From Gemmatimonadota bacterium (lineage in GTDB: Bacteria > Gemmatimonadota > Gemmatimonadetes > Gemmatimonadales > Gemmatimonadaceae), in assembly GCA_003134685.1 (NCBI GenBank), contig PLCA01000002.1, forward strand, positions 211,966 through 275,965: DNA of 64,000 nt, given 5' to 3'. The notes beneath the pieces were generated by a model. The model searched no databases, had not been told where the DNA came from, and was given only the letters and a program-made list of their open reading frames with translations. Shown here one piece after another: positions 1-8,246 of the stretch (its first letter is position 1; every line of letters begins with the position of its first letter). The position numbers and the translations under genes are program-made.

Positions 1-14
1 CACAATGAACTCTG

Positions 15-1076
15 TCATGCGGCAGCGCTTCTCTCGTCGGCTGCGCACAGGCTCAGTACTACAGTAGCCAGCAATTGTTCTTCGGACGAAACTCTGCTCT
101 CCTTCAGGGCTACATCTGCCTCGAGCAGGGAATCGAGTGCGCGATAGAGCAATTCGCGGTTCCAGCGTTCCGCGGCGCGAGCCCAGACGGCAGTGGCAGA
201 TCCCCACGGCCGGCCTGTAAAGGCTCCCGTCTCTTTCAGAAGATCGAAGTATTCCTGGGCCAGGTGAGCTCTCGAGAGACCTTCATCCAGTCTCGCACGC
301 CCCCACGAGATGGCGAGCATCTGTGTCGATAATGCCATGACGATTGAAACACCCGTTGTTTTCGGCTGGGTAAGGACATGAGAGATCAGCCCAAGGGCGC
401 GAGGGGCGTTACGATCGGCTACCGCGTCTAGGAGGTCAGCTTGGGTCTCGCCACGCCGCACCCCCACGACTGCCGCCACGGCATCCTCACCAATCTCGTC
501 GGTATGGCCTTCGATGTAGCTCGCAAGCTTGTCGAGCTCTCCTGACAGTTGATGCAGGTCACTGCCTACTGCCGCCTGCAGGAGCTCGACAGCCGACTCA
601 CTAATCTTGACTCCCAATTCACTGGTCGCCCGGTGAGTGATCCACTTGGGAATCCGATCGCCGGTGAGGAGGTCGAATTGGAGCGATGTGCTAGATGCTG
701 AGAGTGTCGCATCTGCCTTGGATCCGGCAGCTCCGGTCATGAGGAGCAGTAGATCGGGCTCGGGGTGCGTCAGATATTGATCGAGGACCTTGCGCGCATC
801 TTTCTTGAGCGCTCCGACCTCACGAAGCACGATTACGCGCCTGTCCGCCATCATCGGTGGTGTGGAGAGGAGCACTCCGAGGGTCTCGGCGTCGAGCTCG
901 GAAGATCGCCGCGTGTCCAGATTAAAGTCCCTGGCTCCGGGATCCAGCGCGGCGTCGATGATCTGCCGGATCGCGCCGTCCTTTTGATAGTCATCCTCTC
1001 CCCAGATGTAGTAAACGCCGTCGAATGACCGGCGTTTGATCGCATCACGAACTGTTTTGAGAGAGGATGCGGACAT
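15..1076 (-). CDS. holA: DNA polymerase III subunit delta
   Basis: Clamp-loader delta subunit, which opens the beta sliding clamp and acts in the cytoplasmic replisome. The 353-residue length is usual for HolA. The N-terminal region (about residues 18-130: YYIWGEDDYQK, then the MMADRRVIVLREV stretch) matches the delta AAA+-like domain I, which has no intact Walker A motif; the C-terminal helical collar domain (about 210-345) ends in the LKESRVSSEEQLLATVVL type helix. The gene is complete, with its stop 14 bases inside the window. It lies 48 bp downstream of the anti-sigma gene on the same strand and may be read from the sigma operon. The beta clamp it loads is encoded here too (dnaN). Confidence 0.88.
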   Translation of the reverse strand: MSASSLKTVRDAIKRRSFDGVYYIWGEDDYQKDGAIRQIIDAALDPGARDFNLDTRRSSELDAETLGVLLSTPPMMADRRVIVLREVGALKKDARKVLDQYLTHPEPDLLLLMTGAAGSKADATLSASSTSLQFDLLTGDRIPKWITHRATSELGVKISESAVELLQAAVGSDLHQLSGELDKLASYIEGHTDEIGEDAVAAVVGVRRGETQADLLDAVADRNAPRALGLISHVLTQPKTTGVSIVMALSTQMLAISWGRARLDEGLSRAHLAQEYFDLLKETGAFTGRPWGSATAVWARAAERWNRELLYRALDSLLEADVALKESRVSSEEQLLATVVLSLCAADERSAAA

Positions 1077-1124
1077 CCTCCAAATATACGGCCGCTCTAC
1101 TGGGCTGCCGATGGCTCTCGAGCG

Positions 1125-1661
1125 CTAACGCGTGTAGTTCGTCAACTCGAGCCTGGAGTGCGCAAACCGCACCGGAGCCTGCTCCGCAAACAGAGCCGCT
1201 GGCCATATAGTCAGCCCTGCTGTAACGGAGGCGACGATCGCCGGTGTCGAGGTTGTAATGGGGCTGAGCTCAGGCTCGGGAATTGTTGCGACCACTGGGG
1301 GCATCATGAGATCGCGTGGAGCATCAGTACGGTGGTACAGCGTCATTCCTATGTACCCAAGCATGGCAGCGCTGGCGAATGTCGCCGCGATTGCGCCACG
1401 TCTGAGATTGCGCTGGGTGGCTGCAAGCAAATGGCCGCTGTCACATTCCCTGAGACGCGCTTCGAGGCGCCGGGAGAAATCTTCGGATGGCTCTATTCTA
1501 GGAAGGTTTCTGAAGAGCAGAAGCGCTCGGCGGATCTTCGCATCTTGCTTCGCGCAGTTCTCGCACTCAGCGAGGTGTCGCTGCATGCGAACCAGCTCGA
1601 TCCCGGCAAGGGTATCGTCTACAAAAGCAACGTGCTGATCACAAAAATCGCGACAATCCAT
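1125..1661 (-). CDS. zinc-finger anti-sigma factor, membrane anchored
   Basis: Predicted inhibitor of the ECF sigma factor encoded directly upstream. The N-terminal 40 residues carry the ZAS zinc-binding pattern H-x3-C-x2-C (HLAECENC, about residues 30-37) with an earlier Cys/His pair, as in RsrA/ChrR/zf-HC2 anti-sigma factors. One membrane helix is visible at about residues 90-110 (GAIAATFASAAMLGYIGMTLY), followed by a short proline/threonine-rich part without a recognised sensor domain. No Shine-Dalgarno sequence precedes the ATG; the start codon lies in the outer arm of a long inverted repeat, so translation is probably coupled to that of the sigma factor. The function is inferred from motif and position; the signal sensed is unknown. 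Confidence 0.75.
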   Translation of the reverse strand: MDCRDFCDQHVAFVDDTLAGIELVRMQRHLAECENCAKQDAKIRRALLLFRNLPRIEPSEDFSRRLEARLRECDSGHLLAATQRNLRRGAIAATFASAAMLGYIGMTLYHRTDAPRDLMMPPVVATIPEPELSPITTSTPAIVASVTAGLTIWPAALFAEQAPVRFAHSRLELTNYTR

Positions 1662-1738
1662 GTAGATAGGTTGAGGGTTCGGTAACAGGTACCCACCAGG
1701 GGGGCGCCTGTTCCCGAACCGTCGGAGCTAATCTACAT
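1660..1738 (-). promoter_or_regulatory. nested inverted repeat between sigma and anti-sigma genes
   Basis: On the minus-strand mRNA the 66-base gap can fold into a long hairpin. Inner arms are 1676-1682 with 1714-1720 (7 bp), 1685-1689 with 1707-1711 (5 bp) and a C3/G3 core; outer arms are 1660-1667 with 1731-1738 (8 bp). The outer 5' arm is made by the last sense codons of the sigma gene and the outer 3' arm contains the first two bases of the anti-sigma ATG. There is no U-run, so it does not look like a terminator. A role in coupling or limiting anti-sigma translation is inference. Confidence 0.6.
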
Positions 1739-2366
1739 ATGGGGCAATGATTTCCGCGAACGAATTCCTTGCCCGGTTAAGACGGGATTTGACCGTCCCA
1801 AGATTGCAATCAGTGATCTCAGCGATCTCTTCGTACGACTTGCCCTCAAGCTCGCGCAGGACAAACACATTCCTGTGGTGCTCGGGGAGCTTGGCCACGC
1901 TCTCTTCGACGATCTCCCTCAGATGGCGCTTACGGTACATGTCATCCGGACGAGACGTGGTGTCCTCGAACTGCAGAGGACGGTCGTCGTCCTGAAAATT
2001 CTTCTGGACCGTCTGAAAGAGAACTAGCGGGTTGCGCGAGCGGTTGCGTAGCTCGTTCTTCGCCAGATTCGAGGCAATCGTATAGACCCAGGTCGAGAAC
2101 TTCTTCGAGCGGTCAAAGCGATGCAGGTGGCGGTAGACCCGGATGAAAACCTCCTGCACCAGATCTTCTGCCTTCTCCCGATCACCGATCGTGCGATATA
2201 CGAAGTTCAGGAGACGGGTCTGGTAGCGTGTGACCAGTTCCGAGAAGGCGCGCTCCTCTCCACCAAGGAATGCAGTCACGACGGCTGAGTCATCCATCGC
2301 CTGCAAGCGCTCCCTTACGCTCAGCCCTTCCACCGATACCGCTTGCTTACGGACGATGTTAGACAT
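1728..2366 (-). CDS. ECF sigma factor (RpoE-like)
   Basis: RNA polymerase sigma factor of the extracytoplasmic-function group. Region 2 is seen at about residues 30-100 of the 212-residue product (FSELVTRYQTRLLNFVYR, then DREKAEDLVQEVFIRVY and the FSTWVYTIASNLAKNELR segment that recognises the -10) and region 4 at about 145-205 (LPEHHRNVFVLRELEGKSYE plus the helix-turn-helix EIAEITDCNLGTVKSRLNRAR). A longer frame opens at 2396, but the ATG at 2366 has a strong ribosome-binding site (GAGGAGAG, 5-6 bases upstream), so that start is chosen. It is followed by its likely anti-sigma factor. The 243-bp gap upstream (2367-2609) must hold the operon promoter; I see small palindromes at 2511-2520 and 2560-2569 but no convincing promoter. 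Confidence 0.88.
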   Translation of the reverse strand: MSNIVRKQAVSVEGLSVRERLQAMDDSAVVTAFLGGEERAFSELVTRYQTRLLNFVYRTIGDREKAEDLVQEVFIRVYRHLHRFDRSKKFSTWVYTIASNLAKNELRNRSRNPLVLFQTVQKNFQDDDRPLQFEDTTSRPDDMYRKRHLREIVEESVAKLPEHHRNVFVLRELEGKSYEEIAEITDCNLGTVKSRLNRARNSFAEIIAPYVD

Positions 2367-2609
2367 TTTTCTCTCCTCTAAATAAGAGACACTCACGACA
2401 CGGAATCGTGCACATCTCTACTGGAACATTCTGCGGTTTCATGTAATGCACGGGGTGTGCCCAGTGCCAGCCTGGAGTAACCCCTTGTCAGTAAAGGACT
2501 TATGGTATCTGGCTTAAGCCGGGACTTGTCCAGATTCTGCCACTTCTGTCCTATTTACATGACATGTCAGCGTCTTTTCATTGATTAGACGCCAATTTGG
2601 CCCGAAGGG

Positions 2610-3170
2610 TTAACGACCTGCGCGAAAACCCGCGGCGAACAGGAGCCCAAGTGCAGTCTTGGCATCCTGAATTCCACCTGCCTCCACCATCTCCAACGCT
2701 CGGGACAGCCGCATCGGATGGAGATCCAGAAATTCATCCGCCTCATGCTTAGTCTCACCGGCGACCAATCCGGTTGCCATGAAGAGATGGATTTTTTCGT
2801 CCGTGAACCCGGGCGTCGTGTACATGGTGAGCAAGTGGTCAAACTGCTCAGCTGTGCACCCGGTCTCCTCTTTCAGCTCCCGCGCGGCACAATCGCGCGG
2901 ACTTTCTCCCTGATTGAGTCTTCCTGCCGGAATCTCGTAGAGGTAGCCCTCAGCCGCATACCGGTACTGACGGATCATCAGCACCTGTGGATCTTCCCCT
3001 CGTGGGTCGCTCAGGAAGGGCACGATTGCGCTCGCGCCTGAATGCCGGATCATTTCCAGCTCACCGATAGATCCGTCGGGAAACCGCACGGTGTCGGTAT
3101 CGAGCGAGATGACCTTCCCGGTATAGACCCGCCTGGATTCTATCCGCCCGGCGCCTTTTTCTCCTTCCAT
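2610..3170 (-). CDS. NUDIX hydrolase, probable ADP-ribose pyrophosphatase
   Basis: Hydrolyses a nucleoside diphosphate linked to another group, most likely ADP-ribose to AMP and ribose 5-phosphate. The NUDIX box is perfect at residues 83-104 (G-x5-E-x7-RELKEETG), and the preceding YRYAAEGYLYEIPAG segment is the typical NudF/ADPRase lead-in. The 186-residue length fits the family. It starts 11 bp after the stop of the non-catalytic M16 peptidase gene, so it is the third gene of that operon; the reason for this linkage is not clear. The family-level call is firm, the exact substrate is inferred. Confidence 0.85.
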   Translation of the reverse strand: MEGEKGAGRIESRRVYTGKVISLDTDTVRFPDGSIGELEMIRHSGASAIVPFLSDPRGEDPQVLMIRQYRYAAEGYLYEIPAGRLNQGESPRDCAARELKEETGCTAEQFDHLLTMYTTPGFTDEKIHLFMATGLVAGETKHEADEFLDLHPMRLSRALEMVEAGGIQDAKTALGLLFAAGFRAGR

Positions 3171-3181
3171 CGCGGCTGAAC

Positions 3182-4531
3182 CTAGGAGCCGTGAACGTGC
3201 ATGTCCCCAACATTCAAATCGGAAACAGAAGCACGAATGACCCGCGCGTCGCCGACCACGATCGTCTGCAGCTCGTCAGGATGCAGATGTGACCTGGCTG
3301 CCTGGAGGACTGCGTCCGCTGACACGTCACGGACGTTCTTTCTGTAGGAGTCGTAGTAGTCAGCAGGCAGATCGTAGATCACGAGGGTCGCGAGAGCGGA
3401 TGCGATTGCGGCAGTAGTCTCATATCGAATGGGGAACACTCCATCGAGATAATCTCTGGCTAGCGACAGCTCCTCTTCCGAAATTCGCTCGCCGCGGATT
3501 CGATCGATCTCGAGAAGAATCTCGCGCAGCGCCGGCGCTGTCACCTCGCTCTGCACAGCTGTCGATACGACGAATGGACCAGGGCCACGCCGCCAGTCGT
3601 AGAACGACGAAGCCCCATACGTGTACCCGTGTGCCTCGCGGAGATTCAGGTTGATTCGCGAGCCGAAGAGGCCGCCAAGAACGGCGTTCATCACGAGCGT
3701 GGGGAAAAAATCGGGATGGTTGCGCGGCAGGCCGACATGCCCGGCCCGTAGCTCCGACTGCGGTGCTTCCGGCTTATCCACGATGTGAATGCTCTTCCGA
3801 ATCGTCCGCGCCGCCGCGATCAGCTGTCGATGCGGTGCCCGTCCGGAAGGCCAGTGCTGAAACGCGCGCGTGACCAGTGCGCGTGCCGCCTCCGTCGATA
3901 TGTCCCCTGTGATGATCACGGTCGTCGATCCGGACCGATATCCTGATCTATAAAACTCCTCAACGTCTTTCCCCGACAACGCGCTTACACTCTCGGAGCT
4001 TCCCTCATCGGGCTTGGAGTACCGGGATTCTTCCGTGTAAAGAAACTCCGAGAATTTCTCGTCGGCCAATCCGCGCGGCTCTGTCTCGAGCTGAAGAATC
4101 TCCGCGAGACGTTCCGCCTTGGCCCGCTCGATCTCACGCTCGGGGAAAACCGGACTACTGATGGTTTCGCCAAGGAGCTTCGTCGCTTCGTCCACCTGAT
4201 CTGACAGCACCGTGATCTTGATGAATGCGCTGTCCCAATCAGCGCCGGACTCGACTGCTGTCCCGAGCTGCTCGAACTTCTCCGCCAGCTCCGCGCCATC
4301 GAACCGCTTGCTGCCCTCGAGAAGGGTGCCGGCAGTCAGGGCGGCGACACCCTCCTTGCCCTTTGGATCGTTTGTGGAGCCAGCGTCAACGACCACCAAA
4401 ATTGTGACCACTGGTAGCTTTGCAACCGGAGCGGTAACGAGACGAATTCCACTGGGCAATATCTCGTCGTGGAAATTTGGGAAATGGTAGTTCCGAGTTG
4501 GTCCTGGTTTCGGACGGAGGGCGGTGACCAT
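3182..4531 (-). CDS. M16 peptidase, non-catalytic subunit
   Basis: Insulinase/pitrilysin-fold protein of 449 residues with both M16 half-domains but without the HXXEH zinc site: the position is occupied by ALTAGTLLEG (about residues 66-75). It keeps the C-terminal substrate-binding R/Y-type motif (NLREAHGYTYGA, about 300-311) typical of the non-catalytic partners in two-subunit M16 enzymes such as MPP-like and BhP-like peptidases. It overlaps the catalytic gene upstream by one base (TAATG), so the two are translationally coupled and probably form a heterodimer. No signal peptide is evident, unlike the second and third pairs in this window, so it may be cytoplasmic. Confidence 0.85.
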   Translation of the reverse strand: MVTALRPKPGPTRNYHFPNFHDEILPSGIRLVTAPVAKLPVVTILVVVDAGSTNDPKGKEGVAALTAGTLLEGSKRFDGAELAEKFEQLGTAVESGADWDSAFIKITVLSDQVDEATKLLGETISSPVFPEREIERAKAERLAEILQLETEPRGLADEKFSEFLYTEESRYSKPDEGSSESVSALSGKDVEEFYRSGYRSGSTTVIITGDISTEAARALVTRAFQHWPSGRAPHRQLIAAARTIRKSIHIVDKPEAPQSELRAGHVGLPRNHPDFFPTLVMNAVLGGLFGSRINLNLREAHGYTYGASSFYDWRRGPGPFVVSTAVQSEVTAPALREILLEIDRIRGERISEEELSLARDYLDGVFPIRYETTAAIASALATLVIYDLPADYYDSYRKNVRDVSADAVLQAARSHLHPDELQTIVVGDARVIRASVSDLNVGDMHVHGS

Positions 4532-5841
4532 TAACCTGTGCCGGCGGCGGCGGCTAGTACGCTCTCAGGTTCGACTCCTTCCTTCGGAACGTAAAGAAGA
4601 CTTGCCCTGTTCTCTTCGCCGAATCGCTCGGAGATGAGCTCGTTGACTCTCTGGGTGGTTACCGAGCGGTAGCTGTCTGCCTGCTCATTGACCAGCTCCG
4701 GCCGCTTGAAATAGGTGGCAAACATCGAGAGCCTGTCTGCTCTCTCGCCTGCTGACTGAAGGGACGCGAGCAGATCGGTCTCGATGAGGGCGATGGCTCT
4801 TTTCACTTCCGTCTCCGTAACACCTTCGCGATGGATCAGGTCAATTTCACGCTCGACCTCTTCCTCGAGCCTGGCGACGGAGGTTTCCGGCCGCGCAGTG
4901 ACGTCGACGACCAGGATATCGGTACCCTTGGCCAGGTCGAGCGTGAATGCACCGGCATCTGCGGCTATCTGCCGCTCCCGCACCAAAGAGCGATGAAGGC
5001 GGCTTCCCTTCCTCATCCCAAGCACGGCGGAAGCCACGCTGGCAGCGTAGTACTTCTCGCTCCCAAAAACCGGCGACCGAAACGCCATGAACAATCGCGC
5101 GAGACTGACGTTATCATAGACGACCTCCCGCAATCGACTTCCGAACACAGGCGGGAGATTCATCGGTGGCAACGCGGGTCTCCCTTCCCCACTCCGAATC
5201 GGTCCGAAGTACTCCGCGACCAGCTTGCGCGCCTCCGTCGAATCAAAATCACCTGCAATCGAGAGAACCGCGTTATCCGGCGTATAGTAGGTAGCAAAAA
5301 ACTTGGCTATGTCATCCAGCGATGCAGCCGATAGATCCTCCATTGATCCAATGAGCGAATGCTGGAAGGGGTACGACGGGGGAAACACCAGCTCCTGCAT
5401 CTTTTCGAGCATAGTGCCGTACGGCTGGTTGTCTACCGACCATCGTCGCTCATTCTTAACGACTTCACGCTGCGTATCCAGCTTCTCCTGCGTCATCGCC
5501 GGAAGCAGCTCCCCCATGCGATCCGCTTCCAGCCAGAGAGCAAGCGCCAGCTCGTTTGATGGTACCGTCTCGAAGTAGTTCGTTCGCTCTAGCCATGTCG
5601 AGCCGTTTAATGTTCCACCCGCGCGTTGTATCAGCTCAAAATGCTCGTTCGATCCAACGTGCGCTGAGCCCTGGAAGAGCATGTGTTCGAAGAGATGCGC
5701 GAATCCGGTTCTGCCGGCCTTTTCGTTCGCCGACCCGACGTGATACCAGAGGTTCACAGCCACGATTGGCGTAGTGTGATCCTCCGAGAGCGTCACGAAC
5801 AGACCGTTATCGAGGTGGAAGGTTTCTACCGGAATTCGCAT
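4531..5841 (-). CDS. M16 zinc peptidase, catalytic subunit
   Basis: Zinc metallopeptidase of the insulinase family. It has the inverted zinc motif HLFEH (HXXEH, about residues 51-55 from the chosen start) and the downstream third ligand Glu in VVKNERR. The LGMRKGSRLHRSLVRER stretch belongs to the second M16 domain. The frame is open to a GTG at 5871, but the product from ATG 5841 begins MRIPVETFHLDNGL, the usual family start; neither start has a clear ribosome-binding site. No signal peptide is seen. It is the first gene of an operon with the non-catalytic partner and a NUDIX gene. The frame 5' end comes close to the divergent alpha/beta hydrolase gene at 5895. Confidence 0.88.
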   Translation of the reverse strand: MRIPVETFHLDNGLFVTLSEDHTTPIVAVNLWYHVGSANEKAGRTGFAHLFEHMLFQGSAHVGSNEHFELIQRAGGTLNGSTWLERTNYFETVPSNELALALWLEADRMGELLPAMTQEKLDTQREVVKNERRWSVDNQPYGTMLEKMQELVFPPSYPFQHSLIGSMEDLSAASLDDIAKFFATYYTPDNAVLSIAGDFDSTEARKLVAEYFGPIRSGEGRPALPPMNLPPVFGSRLREVVYDNVSLARLFMAFRSPVFGSEKYYAASVASAVLGMRKGSRLHRSLVRERQIAADAGAFTLDLAKGTDILVVDVTARPETSVARLEEEVEREIDLIHREGVTETEVKRAIALIETDLLASLQSAGERADRLSMFATYFKRPELVNEQADSYRSVTTQRVNELISERFGEENRASLLYVPKEGVEPESVLAAAAGTG

Positions 5842-5894
5842 TGTCTTAAATTGCCCGCCATGCAAACCCACTGGAACCCCCTCGACACCCGCAT

Positions 5895-6740
5895 GTGATC
5901 GCCGCGTTTGCCGTTCTCGCTCTGCTGGTCGGGTCGCTGTCTCTGCTTTGGTGGTCGCAGGAACGAATCCTGTTTCAGCCGCCCCCGTTGCTCGAAGCGC
6001 TGCCCGAGTCCGGGCGTGTCTCTTACGACGCTGTAGACGGACAGCGGCTCACCGGCTTCTTGATCGGGGATCCCAGAACTGCGCCTGGCGTTCTGCTCTG
6101 CTTCCATGGAAACGCCGACCTTGCCGTATGGCAGCTCAACTGGGCACGGGCTGTTGAGCGCCATACCAGATTCGCCGTTTTTCTCGCCGAATACCGTGGT
6201 TACATGTCGCTTGATGGGAGTCCCACCTATTCGAGCACCAAGCTTGACGCCCGCGCGGCCTATGACCATCTGCGAATCGCATTCGGTGTCGATCGCACGC
6301 GTATGGCTTACTTCGGTCATTCGCTCGGCAGTGGCGTGGCAGCCGAGTTAGCCGAAGTCCATCCGCCTGGTGCGTTGCTTCTGCAGTCGCCGTTTTCTTC
6401 TGCTCGCGCGATGGCAAGGCTCATCGTGTGGCCGCCTATTGATCTCATCTGGAAAGCCATTTCTCGAATTCACTTCGATACAAGGCGGGTTGTCTCGGAG
6501 CTCGATGTTCCGGTCTCGGTGGCCCACGGTAAGCGCGACCGAATCGTGCCTTTCAGAATGGGGATTGAGGTCTACAAAGCTGCCAATCGAAAAGGGGGGG
6601 TCCTGCTCGTAGACAAAGCCGGACACAGCGACGTTGCCGAGATTGCCGGCGAGGATTACTGGCGTTGGATTGTCGAGGCGCTGAACGCCGGCGCGAGCCC
6701 GCAACCGGTAGCGGGCACGCCGACGGCTCCTGGCAGCTAG
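5895..6740 (+). CDS. alpha/beta hydrolase, membrane-anchored
   Basis: Serine hydrolase of the alpha/beta-hydrolase fold, 281 residues, related to the BEM46/YfhR group. An N-terminal hydrophobic segment (residues 1-18) should anchor it in the membrane. The oxyanion segment is CFHGNADL (about 68-75), the nucleophile elbow is GHSLGSG (about 140-146), the acid is the Asp in GKRDRIVPF (about 214) and the base the His in KAGHSDV (about 243). It starts with GTG (an ATG two bases earlier is followed at once by TGA). The substrate is not known. It ends at a strong bidirectional terminator shared with the convergent M16 operon. Confidence 0.83.
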   Translation: MIAAFAVLALLVGSLSLLWWSQERILFQPPPLLEALPESGRVSYDAVDGQRLTGFLIGDPRTAPGVLLCFHGNADLAVWQLNWARAVERHTRFAVFLAEYRGYMSLDGSPTYSSTKLDARAAYDHLRIAFGVDRTRMAYFGHSLGSGVAAELAEVHPPGALLLQSPFSSARAMARLIVWPPIDLIWKAISRIHFDTRRVVSELDVPVSVAHGKRDRIVPFRMGIEVYKAANRKGGVLLVDKAGHSDVAEIAGEDYWRWIVEALNAGASPQPVAGTPTAPGS

Positions 6741-6754
6741 TCGTCAGTTCACCC

Positions 6755-6797
6755 AAAAAAGAGGGCACGACCCAGGATCGGATCATGCCCTCTTTGA
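6755..6797. terminator. bidirectional intrinsic terminator
   Basis: A 10-bp perfect stem (6758-6767 with 6786-6795, AAAGAGGGCA arms) is flanked by an A-run on the left and a T-run on the right, so it can stop transcription in both directions between the convergent hydrolase gene and the second M16 operon. Confidence 0.85.
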
Positions 6798-6809
6798 TTG
6801 GACCAGTTG

Positions 6810-8246
6810 TTACGGAATAGGCTGCCCTGATATGTCTCTGATCGCGATCGGGCCAACGTTGACGGCTTTCAACCCCTGTTCGATTGTCTTCCGGTCACCG
6901 ACGATTACGACGGCAAGAGAACCGGGATTGATGTACTGCTGCGCAACCCTGGCCACGTCGGCCTGGGTGACCCCCTCAATGTTCTGCACGTAATTGTTGA
7001 AGTAGTCGAGCGGGAGTCCGTACAGCGCCACCGGCACTAACGCGGCTGCGATTTGCTGTGTTGTCTCGAAATTTCCCGGAAGCTGTAGCTGCAGATAGCG
7101 CTTGGCACGGGATAGCTCGCTAGGTGGAACGGCTTGGCGAATTCCATTCAGCTCTTTCATGAACTCCAGAAGAGCGGAATCGGTCTTCGCCGAGACGATC
7201 TCCGCTGATGCCGTGAAGGGCCCTGCCGCACGTCGCATGTCGAAGCGGGAGCCGGCACCGTAGGTGTAGCCCCGCACCTCGCGAAGGTTCTGGTTGAGTC
7301 TGCTGCTGAAGGATCCACCCAGGATCGTGTTCATCACCGTCAGCGCGAAGTAGTCCCCGGTTGAACGTGGTACGCCGACGGAACCGATGCGAAAGGACGA
7401 CTGGGTAGCACCTGGTTTGTCGATCAGATAGATCGTCGTGGTGCCCGACTTGGGCGGCTCGCTGTAGTTGAGCTGCGGAATATCTCCGCGCTGCCAGTTG
7501 CCGAAGAGCGCATTGATCTTCTGCTCTACCTGGGCGGGGCTCACGTCACCCACAACGATCAGGGTCGCATTGTTCGGCCTGAAGTTCGTCTGGTAATACG
7601 ACTGCAGATCGGCGGGCGTGAGTGACTTTACGGAGGCTTCCGTGCCAATTAATGGAACACCGTAAGGATGTGCGCTGCCGTAGATGATCGCCGGAAATGC
7701 GATGTTCGCGATCGCTGGTCCCTGGTCGCGCAACTGGAGAAGCTCGGTCAGACGGGTTTTTCTTATCCTTTCAAACTCGTTTGCCGGAAACGATGGATGA
7801 AGGGCAACGTCGGCAAATAGAGCCAACGCGCTGTCCAGCTGCGCCGTCGGGGTGTGGAGCGACAGCGTGCTGGATTCCCAGCTGCTTGTCGGAGAGAGGT
7901 TGATACCGAGGAATGCAATCTGATCGGCAATGTCCAGGCTCCTACGGCTCGTCGTGCCTTCGCGCAGCATGGACGAAGTGAGGTTTGCGACTCCCGTCTT
8001 GCCCGCCGGGTCGACCGTGCCGCCGCTCCCGACAAGGAGAACAAAATCCGCGAGCGGAAGCTCGTGCTGCTCGACGATCATCAGTCTCAGACCGTTCGGG
8101 AGCTGCCTCGTGAGAATCGGGGGAAGCGATACCCGAGGGGGAGGACCCAGCTCAGGTGGCTTGCTTCTGTCAAACGTTCCTTGCGCAGAAGCGATCGACT
8201 GGACGGCGAGCAGAGCCAGTGCGCTCGTAGCTCCGATAACCTTCAT
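6810..8246 (-). CDS. secreted M16 peptidase, non-catalytic subunit
   Basis: Second non-catalytic M16 protein, 478 residues. A signal peptide is clear (MKVIGATSALALLAVQSIASAQ, cleavage after about residue 22), so it works in the periplasm. The zinc motif position reads NLTSSMLREG instead of HXXEH, while the R/Y motif NLREVRGYTYGAGS is kept in the second half. It overlaps the catalytic gene upstream by four bases (ATGA) and has a strong ribosome-binding site (GGAGGTGG) inside the end of that gene. A heterodimer with the upstream product is expected from the family. Confidence 0.87.
   Translation of the reverse strand: MKVIGATSALALLAVQSIASAQGTFDRSKPPELGPPPRVSLPPILTRQLPNGLRLMIVEQHELPLADFVLLVGSGGTVDPAGKTGVANLTSSMLREGTTSRRSLDIADQIAFLGINLSPTSSWESSTLSLHTPTAQLDSALALFADVALHPSFPANEFERIRKTRLTELLQLRDQGPAIANIAFPAIIYGSAHPYGVPLIGTEASVKSLTPADLQSYYQTNFRPNNATLIVVGDVSPAQVEQKINALFGNWQRGDIPQLNYSEPPKSGTTTIYLIDKPGATQSSFRIGSVGVPRSTGDYFALTVMNTILGGSFSSRLNQNLREVRGYTYGAGSRFDMRRAAGPFTASAEIVSAKTDSALLEFMKELNGIRQAVPPSELSRAKRYLQLQLPGNFETTQQIAAALVPVALYGLPLDYFNNYVQNIEGVTQADVARVAQQYINPGSLAVVIVGDRKTIEQGLKAVNVGPIAIRDISGQPIP

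Noticed and set aside
2464-2487. Possible sigma-54 promoter (TGGCAC on the minus strand)
   Set aside because: The required TTGC element at the right distance is missing.
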